Below, piece after piece: positions 43,564 to 50,925 of a stretch of 64,000 bases of DNA (positions are counted from its first letter, which is position 1; each line of letters begins with the position of its first letter). Source of the stretch: Bosea sp. BIWAKO-01 (lineage in GTDB: Bacteria; Pseudomonadota; Alphaproteobacteria; Rhizobiales; Beijerinckiaceae); contig NZ_BCQA01000001.1 in the NCBI RefSeq assembly GCF_001748145.1, positions 124,001 through 188,000 on the forward strand, written 5' to 3'. Made by a program: the position numbers and the translations under genes. The notes under the pieces are model-generated. The model was given only the letters and a program-made list of their open reading frames with translations. It made no database searches and was not told where the DNA came from.

Positions 43564-43845
43564 CGGAGCGAAACCTCGCATCCCGACAGCCAGGCGCCGG
43601 CCCGTCGACGCGTCGCGGCCGCCCCGGTTTCGGCGCGCCATTCCTGACCTTTCGCGTGGAGAGCAGGCCAGGTCATGACGCGAAGGTGATCGGCTTCGCG
43701 CTCGCTTGCGCTGGCTCGCCGGTGGACTTCGAAGGCGCTGAACCGGTAGGTTGAAGCGGTAAATTCGGGCCTCGGGCGCCCCGAGCGCCGCATCGCGCCA
43801 CAGTCGAAGGCTGCAGAGATCGAACCCATTGCGAAGGAGGAGACA

Positions 43846-44376
43846 GTGACCGCCATCATCGTCACGGATCGCAGAGCCGTTCTCACAAGCGTGGCCGCGA
43901 TCGGGGCCGCACTCCTGTTGCCACGCTCCTTCACGTCCGCCCTCGCACAGTCATCGGCAGGCAGCGCGTTCTCGCCCACCGAAACCATGCCCGGCGGCTC
44001 CAACAATTACGTCCCCAACGCGCCGGTGGTGCAGAATCTCGGCACCGGCTTCGTCGCCTCAGGCGTGGTTCGCAGAGCAGGCGACGGCGCACCACTGTCC
44101 AATCTCCGCATCCAGATCTGGGCTGCGACCGATCGCGGCGGGGAGCGGGTTCCAAGCAACCGCGGCAGCGTCATGACGGGGCCGGATGGCGCCTATCGGC
44201 TCGAGATCTCGCCGATCGTTCCGCAGTTCGGGCAACCCCACATTCACATTGCCTATGATGATCCAGGCTTCACGACGCTGTTCCTGCGACCGGTCCTGAA
44301 CAGCCGGCATGATACGAGCCTCACGGCCGACTTCGTCCTCGCGCCCGCCGCTTCGAATGAGCCGCGCCGGAGCTGA
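43846..44376 (+). CDS. exported intradiol-dioxygenase-like protein lacking the iron tyrosines
   Basis: A 176-residue protein with a twin-arginine-like or Sec signal (DRRAVLTSVAAIGAALLL). The domain matches the core of intradiol ring-cleavage dioxygenases: GVVRRAGDGAPLSNLRIQIW, MTGPDGAYRLEISP, and QPHIHIAYDDPG with the two iron His at 132 and 134. The two iron Tyr of real protocatechuate dioxygenases are absent: the GRYRH position reads GGERV and the PYPW position reads IVPQF. It may bind metal differently or have lost ring cleavage. A GTG start follows GGAGGAGA. It overlaps the membrane cytochrome gene downstream by 20 bases. Confidence 0.8.
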   Translation: MTAIIVTDRRAVLTSVAAIGAALLLPRSFTSALAQSSAGSAFSPTETMPGGSNNYVPNAPVVQNLGTGFVASGVVRRAGDGAPLSNLRIQIWAATDRGGERVPSNRGSVMTGPDGAYRLEISPIVPQFGQPHIHIAYDDPGFTTLFLRPVLNSRHDTSLTADFVLAPAASNEPRRS

Positions 44377-44995
44377 CGGAAGCCGCCGCATCGCGGCATG
44401 GATCCTGGTCGCGGCCATAGCTGCCGTCCCGGTCATCGCCGCTGGGCTAAGCCCTTTGCTGGGCGGGCGAGAACTGCTCTGGCTCACTGGCGGCATGGCC
44501 GGGGTCGTGGCGCTGAGCCTGCTTTTCGTGCAGCCCCTGCTGATGGCCGCCGCGCCGCCGCTGCTTTCGGCAAGGGACGGCGTCCAATGGCACCGCCGAT
44601 GCGGCATGGCGATCGTCGCCTTGGTCGCGCTGCATATCGGTGCGCTTTACCTCTACAGCCCCGAAGATGTGACCGATGCGCTGCTGCTGGTCGCGCCAAC
44701 GCCGTTCTCGCTCTATGGGGTGATCAGCCTGTGGTGTTTGGTGCTGACGGCCGCGCTCGCGGCGACCCGGCGTGCGCTACGGCTCGACTATCGGCTCTGG
44801 CGCATCCTGCACAGCGTTCTGGCGGTCGCGGTCGTCGGCGCCGGCGCGATCCACGCCATTCTCATCGAAGGCGCGATGGAGGAATACTCCAAGCTGGCGA
44901 TCTGCATCGCGGCCATGGCCGCGACGACGGCCGGCGTGCTTGAAGTCAATGTGCTGGCGCCCTGGCGTCGCCGCCGGGCCGTGAGAGACACATAA
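44357..44995 (+). CDS. ferric-reductase-like membrane cytochrome
   Basis: A 212-residue membrane protein with about six helices. H79 and H93 in one helix (HRRCGMAIVALVALH) and H152 and H166 in another (HSVLAVAVVGAGAIH) are spaced 14 residues apart and would hold two stacked haem b groups, the arrangement of the ferric reductase transmembrane domain. There is no FAD/NAD(P)H domain, as in MsrQ/YedZ-type proteins. It starts inside the dioxygenase-like gene, so the pair is made together; it likely donates electrons to a periplasmic partner, possibly that protein. Confidence 0.8.
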   Translation: MSRAGADGSRRIAAWILVAAIAAVPVIAAGLSPLLGGRELLWLTGGMAGVVALSLLFVQPLLMAAAPPLLSARDGVQWHRRCGMAIVALVALHIGALYLYSPEDVTDALLLVAPTPFSLYGVISLWCLVLTAALAATRRALRLDYRLWRILHSVLAVAVVGAGAIHAILIEGAMEEYSKLAICIAAMAATTAGVLEVNVLAPWRRRRAVRDT

Positions 44996-45054
44996 GCCAG
45001 GCCCAGCCACGCTTCACGCCCGCGGCTGCGGCTGCGGCAGGATCGGCAGGCGCC

Positions 45055-45948
45055 TCAGACCGGGCGGGAGCGGAACTGTTCCGCCATCCAGTCGATGACG
45101 ACGCGCACGCGCGGCGAAAGCTGGCGCGTATGCGAATAGAGCACATGGACGGGCAACGGGGTCGGAGGAAAATCCGCCAGGATCTCGACAAGGGCGCCGC
45201 TGGCCAGTTCGGGCGCGACGCGGTAGCGCGGGACCTGGATGATCCCGAGGCCGAGGCAGGCGCAGGCGACATTCGTCTCGGGGCCGGTCACGGTCACCAC
45301 GGAAGGCGGGGTGACCTGCCGTTCCCGGCCGCGCTCGGTGAAGACCAGCGGACTGACGCCGGCAGCATCGGGAGCGACCAGGCCGATGATGCGATGCTGC
45401 TCCAGATCGTCCGGCGTCCGCGGCTCGCCGAACCGTTCGAGATAGGAGAGGCTCGCGAAGGTGCCGCGGCCGAGCTCCGCGAGCTTGCGCCGGATCAGGG
45501 CGCTATCGGCAAGCGGCCCGGCCCGCAGGATGCAGTCGACCCCTTCCCGAACGAGGTCGAGAGCCTGATGCGCCTCGCCGATATGCAGGCGGATGCCGGG
45601 ATAGGTCTCGAGAAAGCGGCCGAGCCCCGGCAGCAGGAAATGCCGGGCCTGCGTGCCATGGACATCGATCCGCACCAGGCCGCTCGGTTTCGCACCGGCA
45701 AAGGCCCCCTCCGCATCCTCAAGATCGGCGATCAGCGCCAGGCAGCGCCGGTAATAGGCCTCGCCGTCCAGCGTCGGGCTGACCTGTCGGGTCGTCCGCT
45801 GCAGCAGGCGCACGCCCAGCCTCGCCTCCAGCCCCTTGACCGCATCGGTCACCGATGAGCGCGGCAGGCCGAGATCCTCGGCGGCCTGCGTGAAGCTGCG
45901 GCGCTCCACGATCCGGGTGAAGACCCGCATGGCATCGAAGCGATCCAT
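45055..45948 (-). CDS. LysR-family transcriptional regulator
   Basis: A 297-residue regulator with the helix-turn-helix FTRIVERRSFTQAAEDLG, LPRSSVTDAVKGLEARL. The effector domain includes GLVRIDVHGTQARHFLLP, VDCILRAGPLADSAL and the C-terminal VHVLYSHTRQLSPRVRV. This belongs to the same broad group as the other LysR proteins in the window but has a distinct effector domain. It is divergent from the SDR gene and shares a palindromic operator with it, so it probably controls that gene. Confidence 0.88.
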   Translation of the reverse strand: MDRFDAMRVFTRIVERRSFTQAAEDLGLPRSSVTDAVKGLEARLGVRLLQRTTRQVSPTLDGEAYYRRCLALIADLEDAEGAFAGAKPSGLVRIDVHGTQARHFLLPGLGRFLETYPGIRLHIGEAHQALDLVREGVDCILRAGPLADSALIRRKLAELGRGTFASLSYLERFGEPRTPDDLEQHRIIGLVAPDAAGVSPLVFTERGRERQVTPPSVVTVTGPETNVACACLGLGIIQVPRYRVAPELASGALVEILADFPPTPLPVHVLYSHTRQLSPRVRVVIDWMAEQFRSRPV

Positions 45949-45974
45949 TATTCACCCATTCGAACAGTGATGCC

Positions 45975-45993
45975 GGATAATGGCTGATTATCC
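45975..45993. promoter_or_regulatory. LysR-type palindrome
   Basis: GGATAAT-GGCTG-ATTATCC is a perfect 7-base inverted repeat with a 5-base centre, 27 bases before the LysR start and 68 bases before the SDR start. It contains the T-N11-A core expected of LysR sites. A similar GGATAAT occurs in the LysR/aldehyde dehydrogenase gap near 48.37 kb. Confidence 0.6.
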
Positions 45994-46061
45994 AGAGCAA
46001 GGGAACGTCCATTCTCTCCTCACAGCCGCCGGACACCGGCAGTGAGCCAAGGAGAAAGAGC

Positions 46062-46802
46062 ATGACGAACCCGAGCAGCAAGGTCGCGATCGTGACGGGC
46101 GCCTCAGGCGGCATCGGCGCTGCGGTTGCCGAGCGTCTCGCCAGGGACGGCTTCACCGTGGTGGTGAACTATGCCGGCAATGCTGCGTCGGCCGAGGCGC
46201 TCGTCGCCCGGATCGAGGCCGCTGGCAGCCGCGCCGTCGCTGCCCAGGCCGATATCGCGGATGTCGAGGCGGTGCGCCGCATGTTCGACAGCACTGAAGC
46301 CGCCTTCGGCGGCGTCGATGTGCTGATCAACAATGCCGGCATCATGACCCTGGCGACGATCGCCGACAGCGACGACGCCCTGTTCGAGCGCCAGATCGCG
46401 GTCAATCTGAAGGGCACCTTCAACACCCTGCGCGAAGCCGCCCGGAGGCTTCGCGATGGCGGGAGGATCGTCAATTTCTCCTCCAGCGTCACCGGCCTGC
46501 TGCAGCCGGGCTATGGCGTCTATGCCGCGACCAAGGCCGCGGTCGAGGCCATGACGAGCATCCTCGCCAAGGAGCTTCGCGGCCGGTCGATCACCGTCAA
46601 CGCGATCGCGCCCGGCCCGACCGCGACGAAACTCTTCCTCGACGGCAAGTCGCAGGAGGTGATCGACCGCCTCGCGAAGCTTGCCCCGCTCGAACGCCTC
46701 GGCCAGCCCAGGGACATCGCGGATGCCGTCGCCTTCCTGGCAGGGCCGGACGGCGCCTGGATCAACGGCCAGACGCTGCGCGCCAATGGCGGGATCATCT
46801 GA
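46062..46802 (+). CDS. SDR family oxidoreductase
   Basis: A 246-residue short-chain dehydrogenase/reductase. NAD(P)-binding is at TGASGGIGAAV (12-22) and NNAGIM; the catalytic set is S141/S142, Y154 and K158 (VYAATKAA). VNYAGN after the second strand suits NADPH preference. It is typical of FabG-like enzymes that act on small ketones, aldehydes or sugars. AAGGAGAAAG precedes the ATG. Control by the divergent LysR is likely. Confidence 0.9.
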   Translation: MTNPSSKVAIVTGASGGIGAAVAERLARDGFTVVVNYAGNAASAEALVARIEAAGSRAVAAQADIADVEAVRRMFDSTEAAFGGVDVLINNAGIMTLATIADSDDALFERQIAVNLKGTFNTLREAARRLRDGGRIVNFSSSVTGLLQPGYGVYAATKAAVEAMTSILAKELRGRSITVNAIAPGPTATKLFLDGKSQEVIDRLAKLAPLERLGQPRDIADAVAFLAGPDGAWINGQTLRANGGII

Positions 46803-46815
46803 CCCCGCCATTGGC
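46782..46815 (+). terminator. long hairpin overlapping the SDR stop codon
   Basis: A perfect 12-base stem (GCCAATGGCGGG / CCCGCCATTGGC) with a 10-base loop encloses the last codons and the TGA of the SDR gene. It can act on both strands and separates it from the convergent aldehyde dehydrogenase. Confidence 0.65.
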
Positions 46816-46890
46816 CCGCACGTACCGCAGACGTTCGGCGACCCAGGATCGGCACATGGTCCGGAACCGCTGCGCTCCGGCCTGCGCTCA

Positions 46891-48306
46891 TCAGCCCATC
46901 ACGGCCTTCGGTTCAAGATAGGCCTCGAGCCCGAACACGCCGTTCTCGCGCCCGATACCGGATTGCTTGAAGCCGCCGAACGGCGCCAGCGGCTCCATGG
47001 GGGCGCCGTTGATGACGACGCGCCCGGCGACCAACTGGTCCGCCACGGCCTGCGCGCGGGCCGGATCGGAGCCGGCGACATAGGCATGGAGGCCATAGTC
47101 GGTGTCGTTTGCGATCGCGATCGCGTCAGCCTCGGTTCCATAGGGGATGATCGACAGGACCGGCCCAAAGATCTCGTCGCGCGCAATGGTCATGTCGTTA
47201 CGGACATCGGTGAAGACCGTCGGTCGCACGAACCAGCCATCCTGCGTCCCATCAGGGCGTCCTTCGCCCCCGATCAGAAGCGTCGCCCCTTCCTCCCGCC
47301 CCTTGCGGATATAGGACTGGACGCGGTCCCATTGCCGTTGGCTGACCATCGGGCCGATCGTGGTCTCCGGATCGCGCGGGGCGCCCGACCTGACCGCGCC
47401 GACCGCCGCCTTGATCGCCGCCTCGAACTCCGCGAGCCTCGCCCGCGGCACCAGGATGCGGGTGCCGGCGATGCAGGCCTGGCCGCTGTTCATGAAGCCG
47501 GCCGTCACCGCGAAGGGCACCGCCTCAGCGAAATCGGCATCGTCGAGAATGACCATCGGCGACTTCCCGCCAAGTTCGAGCGTCACCCGCTTCATCGTTT
47601 CGGCGCCGGCGCGCAGGATCGCGCGGCCGGTCGCGGTCGACCCCGTGAAGGAGACCTTGGCGATGTCGCGATGCGCGCTGATCTCGGCCCCGACGACCTC
47701 GCCGCGGCCATTGACGATATTGAACACGCCGGCGGGAACGCCGGCCTCATGCAGGGCTTCGGTCACGATCTTCGTCTGGATCGCACTCATCTCGCTGGGC
47801 TTGATCACGGCCGTCGAGCCCGAGGCGATCACCATGGCGAGCTTGTTGCAGATAAAGCCGGCATTGGCGTTCCAGGGCGTGATCAGCCCGACGACGCCGA
47901 GCGGCTCCATCGTCACCTTCGCCGAACCGATCCGTCGGGTGAATTCATAGGTTTCCAGCATCTGCGCCGCGAGCCGGAAGCCACCGACCGCATAATCCGA
48001 CATCCACTCCGCCCGGGACGTGGGCGCCCCATATTCCTCGATCACGGCCTCGGTCAGATCGGCGCCGCGCGCCTGCATCGCGTCGGCCAACCGGTTGAGC
48101 AAGGCGATGCGCTCCTGCCTGGAGCTGCGCGAAAAGGCGGGAAAGGCACGCTTGGCGGCTGCGATCGCCGTGCGGGTGTCGATCTCGTCGCCGAGCCGGA
48201 CCTGACCGATCACGCGGCCGGTCGCGGGGTTGTGGAGGTCGAAGAGTTCGGTTCCGTGCGGTGTGACGAACGCCCCGTCGATATAGATCGTGTCGATGGT
48301 CTTCAT
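46891..48306 (-). CDS. aldehyde dehydrogenase family protein
   Basis: A 471-residue NAD(P)-dependent aldehyde dehydrogenase. It has [21 protein letters not shown] with the general-base Glu, NSGQACIAGTRILVP with the catalytic Cys, and EIFGPVLSIIPY, ending [19 protein letters not shown]. The length is slightly short of the usual 480-500. The closest functional types act on betaine aldehyde, succinate semialdehyde or aromatic aldehydes; none is favoured. GGAGG precedes the ATG. It is divergent from a LysR gene that probably controls it. Confidence 0.9.
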   Translation of the reverse strand: MKTIDTIYIDGAFVTPHGTELFDLHNPATGRVIGQVRLGDEIDTRTAIAAAKRAFPAFSRSSRQERIALLNRLADAMQARGADLTEAVIEEYGAPTSRAEWMSDYAVGGFRLAAQMLETYEFTRRIGSAKVTMEPLGVVGLITPWNANAGFICNKLAMVIASGSTAVIKPSEMSAIQTKIVTEALHEAGVPAGVFNIVNGRGEVVGAEISAHRDIAKVSFTGSTATGRAILRAGAETMKRVTLELGGKSPMVILDDADFAEAVPFAVTAGFMNSGQACIAGTRILVPRARLAEFEAAIKAAVGAVRSGAPRDPETTIGPMVSQRQWDRVQSYIRKGREEGATLLIGGEGRPDGTQDGWFVRPTVFTDVRNDMTIARDEIFGPVLSIIPYGTEADAIAIANDTDYGLHAYVAGSDPARAQAVADQLVAGRVVINGAPMEPLAPFGGFKQSGIGRENGVFGLEAYLEPKAVMG

Positions 48307-48409
48307 GGCTGGCCTCCGGTGCCTCGGGTTTGATGAAGCCGAGATAGGCCGCTAGGATCGATTGGATAATCAGGATAAACCGGCATGAAGTGATGCAGAA
48401 TTCGGGACA

Positions 48410-49312
48410 ATGAAGACAGGCCTCGGCGAATACGACGCGGTTGCCGCCGTTGCGCGGCTCGGCAGCTTCCGGGCAGCCGCAACCGAACTCGGCATGTCCT
48501 CCTCGGCGCTGAGCCACGCGGTGGCGGCGCTGGAGGCGCGGCTCGGCGTACGGCTGTTCAATCGAACGACGCGAAGCGTTGCGATGACCGATGCCGGCGA
48601 GCAGTTCATCGCCCGGATCGCTCCCGCGCTCGTCCAGATCAGCGGCGCGATCGAGGGCATCAACAGCCACCGGGAGACCCCGACCGGCACGCTGAGGATC
48701 AACACATCGGCGGGCGCGGCGCGGATGATCCTGACGCCGCTGATCCTGGACTATCTCAGGCGCTACCCGGACATGAACGTCGTGCTCGTCACCGAAGGGC
48801 GCCTGGTCGACATCGTCGGACAGGGCTTCGACGCCGGTATCCGGCTGGCGGAGACGGTCCCGCAGGACATGATCGCGGTTCCGATCGGCCCCGCCTTGCG
48901 ACAGGTCGTGGTGGGATCACCGGGCTATTTCGAGGGGCGCACCCAGCCTGTCGTGCCGGGCGATCTGCTCCAGCACCAATGCATTCGCGCCCGGATGGCG
49001 AGCGGGGCGATCTATCACTGGGAGTTCGAGCAGCGCGGCGAGCAGGTCGAGATCGATGTGCCGGGATCGCTCACCCTCGACGAAATGACCCTGATGCTGG
49101 AGGCGACCCTGGCCGGAGCCGGTCTTGCCTATCTCAGCGAATGGTCCGTCGCACCGCATATCACTTCGGGGGCACTGATCCCGGTGCTGGGGGACTGGAG
49201 CCCGCCCTTTCCCGGCCTCTGTCTCTACTATCCCGGTCGCCGGCACGTCCCGGCGGGGTTGCGCGCGCTGATCGCATTGATCCGTGAGACGAATGAAAGA
49301 GGGCGTCCCTGA
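48410..49312 (+). CDS. LysR-family transcriptional regulator
   Basis: A 300-residue regulator. The DNA-binding domain is VAAVARLGSFRAAATELG, MSSSALSHAVAALEARL; the effector domain has GTLRINTSAGAARM, GFDAGIRLAETVPQDM and the end GLCLYYPGRRHVPAGL. It is close in type to the LysR at 29079 (same GYDAGVRL / LYYPSRRHV motifs), pointing to an old duplication. It is divergent from the aldehyde dehydrogenase gene with about 100 bases between. Confidence 0.88.
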   Translation: MKTGLGEYDAVAAVARLGSFRAAATELGMSSSALSHAVAALEARLGVRLFNRTTRSVAMTDAGEQFIARIAPALVQISGAIEGINSHRETPTGTLRINTSAGAARMILTPLILDYLRRYPDMNVVLVTEGRLVDIVGQGFDAGIRLAETVPQDMIAVPIGPALRQVVVGSPGYFEGRTQPVVPGDLLQHQCIRARMASGAIYHWEFEQRGEQVEIDVPGSLTLDEMTLMLEATLAGAGLAYLSEWSVAPHITSGALIPVLGDWSPPFPGLCLYYPGRRHVPAGLRALIALIRETNERGRP

Positions 49313-49327
49313 GGGCGGGGCCTCAGG
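49308..49327. terminator. bidirectional hairpin between lysR and higA
   Basis: CCTGAGG (49308-49314) and CCTCAGG (49321-49327) pair around a 6-base loop and cover the stop codons of both convergent genes. Confidence 0.5.
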
Positions 49328-49625
49328 CGGCCACGGCGATCCGTTCCACCTTGATATCGCTTTCATGGGCCCTGGCCACGGCGAGATCATGCGCGGCCTG
49401 CATCCGCAGCATCGTATCGGCGCGCACGCCGAACGCCTTCTCGAAGCGGATCGCCATCTCGGCCGACAAACCGGCCTTGCCGTTCAGAAGGTTGCTCATG
49501 GCCTGGCGGGTCACGCCCAACTTCTCCGCAGTGACGGTTACGCTCAGCCCATGGGGTTCGACGAACTCGGTCTTGAGCCAAGCGCCGGGATGGACGGCGA
49601 AGCTCGGGTGAAGCTTGATGGCCAT
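49323..49625 (-). CDS. higA: HigA-type antitoxin
   Basis: A 100-residue antitoxin of the HigA/VapI group. A short N-terminal lead (LHPSFAVHPGAWLKTEF) is followed by a helix-turn-helix, VTAEKLGVTRQAMSNLLNG, and the helical dimerisation part RFEKAFGVRADTMLRMQ. It neutralises the toxin and represses the operon by binding a palindrome. The gene lies after the toxin gene, the order typical of higBA, and its ATG overlaps the toxin stop by one base. The palindrome at 49943 is the likely operator. Confidence 0.88.
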   Translation of the reverse strand: MAIKLHPSFAVHPGAWLKTEFVEPHGLSVTVTAEKLGVTRQAMSNLLNGKAGLSAEMAIRFEKAFGVRADTMLRMQAAHDLAVARAHESDIKVERIAVAA

Positions 49626-49921
49626 CAATGATAATCCTCCAGATCGATATCCTCGATCGCGCCGACCTCGTTGATGCGAAACGTCATGCGCCAGTCCTTC
49701 GTGACCGTCAGCGACCAAACGCCGGGGCGATCGCCAGTCAGCAGGTGGGCACCGAAATTGGGCGGGATGTTCAGCTCTTCGGCAGTGTCGATCACGGCCA
49801 GATAGGCCAGCATATTCCGGAGTCGTCCGACAAGGTTCCCAGGCAACCCCTTGGCTCTGCCCGTCTCCGCAAATGACCGGAGCGCCTTATGCCTGATGCT
49901 CTCGATGTCCACATCGCTCAC
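49625..49921 (-). CDS. higB: HigB-type RelE-family toxin
   Basis: A 98-residue RelE-superfamily mRNA interferase. Landmarks are SIRHKALRSFAETG, LPGNLVGRLRNMLAYLA, IPPNFGAHLLTGDRPGVWSL (in two loops) and WRMTFRINEVGAIEDIDLEDYH, typical of HigB. Basic residues near the C-terminus (KDWRMTFR) form the ribosomal mRNA-cutting site. The GTG start reads VSDVDIES; the ribosome site is weak. It forms an operon with the antitoxin that follows. Confidence 0.88.
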   Translation of the reverse strand: MSDVDIESIRHKALRSFAETGRAKGLPGNLVGRLRNMLAYLAVIDTAEELNIPPNFGAHLLTGDRPGVWSLTVTKDWRMTFRINEVGAIEDIDLEDYH

Positions 49922-49942
49922 ATAGGCCCGACGCCGTCGCGC

Positions 49943-49959
49943 GTCAAGTTACACTTGAC
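49943..49959. promoter_or_regulatory. HigA operator palindrome
   Basis: GTCAAGT-TAC-ACTTGAC is a perfect 7-base palindrome 22 bases upstream of the toxin start. Its size and place fit autorepression by HigA or the HigBA complex. Confidence 0.65.
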
Positions 49960-50428
49960 ATGCCGATGCAAGTTGCTGCTCGCTTTTGAACGTGCCGTCC
50001 CGCCGAGGAGGCATCGCCCAAACGCCGGAAGCCGTCACACGGCTGCAATTGACGTGGCGCCGATCTTGCTCCCGACCGCGCACTGGTCTTGGCAGCCGCC
50101 GGTCGGGTGTGTTCCGCGAAGCCCTGCGATACGACGCCGACGCCACCGGCGGACTGAACGCTGCGCAGGGTGCCTGTCAGCCCATCGGCCAGCAACGTCT
50201 CGCGCTATGCGTGCGACGACCGCTGCGCCGCACCTCCATGGATACAACGCCGCGCCGTTCGCGACATCGTGTCATCGCCCCTTCACCCCAATTGGCGCGA
50301 ATGGGATCGCGACATCACGCATCGATCACATGGTCGCGCGGTGAGCGCTATGCCCGTAGAAGAATAGCGACCTCGTCGCTAGCTTGTTCCGGAACACAGG
50401 AATCGTCCCGGAGCGGGAGACCAGCACC
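49960..50428. other. intergenic region, no gene seen
   Basis: Several overlapping open frames exist here on both strands, but none has a ribosome site, family motif or gene-like composition. The region may hold the promoters of the msr cluster; nothing else was recognised. Confidence 0.4.
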
Positions 50429-50914
50429 ATGATGACACGGCGACATATCCTGCTGAGAAGCGCAGGGCTTGCGGCGGCATCATCGCCCTTGCTTGCCCTC
50501 ATCGCGCGGTCCGAGGTGACGTTTCCCGTTACCCATACCGACGCCGAATGGCGCCGCCTGCTCAAGCCCGAGCAATACGCCGTCCTGCGGCAGAGCGGCA
50601 CGGAGCGCCCCTATACGAGCCCGCTTCTGGCCGAGAAGCGCCGTGGCGACTTCGCCTGCGCCGGCTGCGACCAGCCGCTTTTCTCCTCGACCACGAAATA
50701 TGACAGCGGCACCGGCTGGCCGAGCTTCTGGGCTCCTCTCGACAAGGCGGTCGGCACCGAGACCGACAACTCGCTCGGGATGCAGCGCACGAGCGTGCAT
50801 TGCAGCAGCTGCGGCGGCCACCAGGGCCATGTCTTCAACGACGGCCCGAGGCCGACCGGCCTGCGCTACTGCATGAATGGCGTTTCCATGACCTTCAAGC
50901 CGACGGCGGCCTGA
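50429..50914 (+). CDS. msrB: exported peptide-methionine (R)-S-oxide reductase
   Basis: A 161-residue methionine sulfoxide reductase B with an export signal at residues 1-28 ([17 protein letters not shown]; Tat-like). The zinc site is C77/C80 (CAGC) and C125/C128 (CSSC); the catalytic Cys is C148 in [17 protein letters not shown] and [12 protein letters not shown] are the substrate loops. There is no resolving Cys, so it is a one-Cys type. It is the first gene of an msrB-dipZ-msrA cluster, in which the membrane thiol carrier would supply electrons. Confidence 0.9.
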   Translation: MMTRRHILLRSAGLAAASSPLLALIARSEVTFPVTHTDAEWRRLLKPEQYAVLRQSGTERPYTSPLLAEKRRGDFACAGCDQPLFSSTTKYDSGTGWPSFWAPLDKAVGTETDNSLGMQRTSVHCSSCGGHQGHVFNDGPRPTGLRYCMNGVSMTFKPTAA

Positions 50915-50925
50915 GAGCGGCAGCG

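Noticed and set aside
49986..50432. Open frames between higB and msrB
   Set aside because: Several overlap on both strands, none has a ribosome site, and composition is not protein-like.
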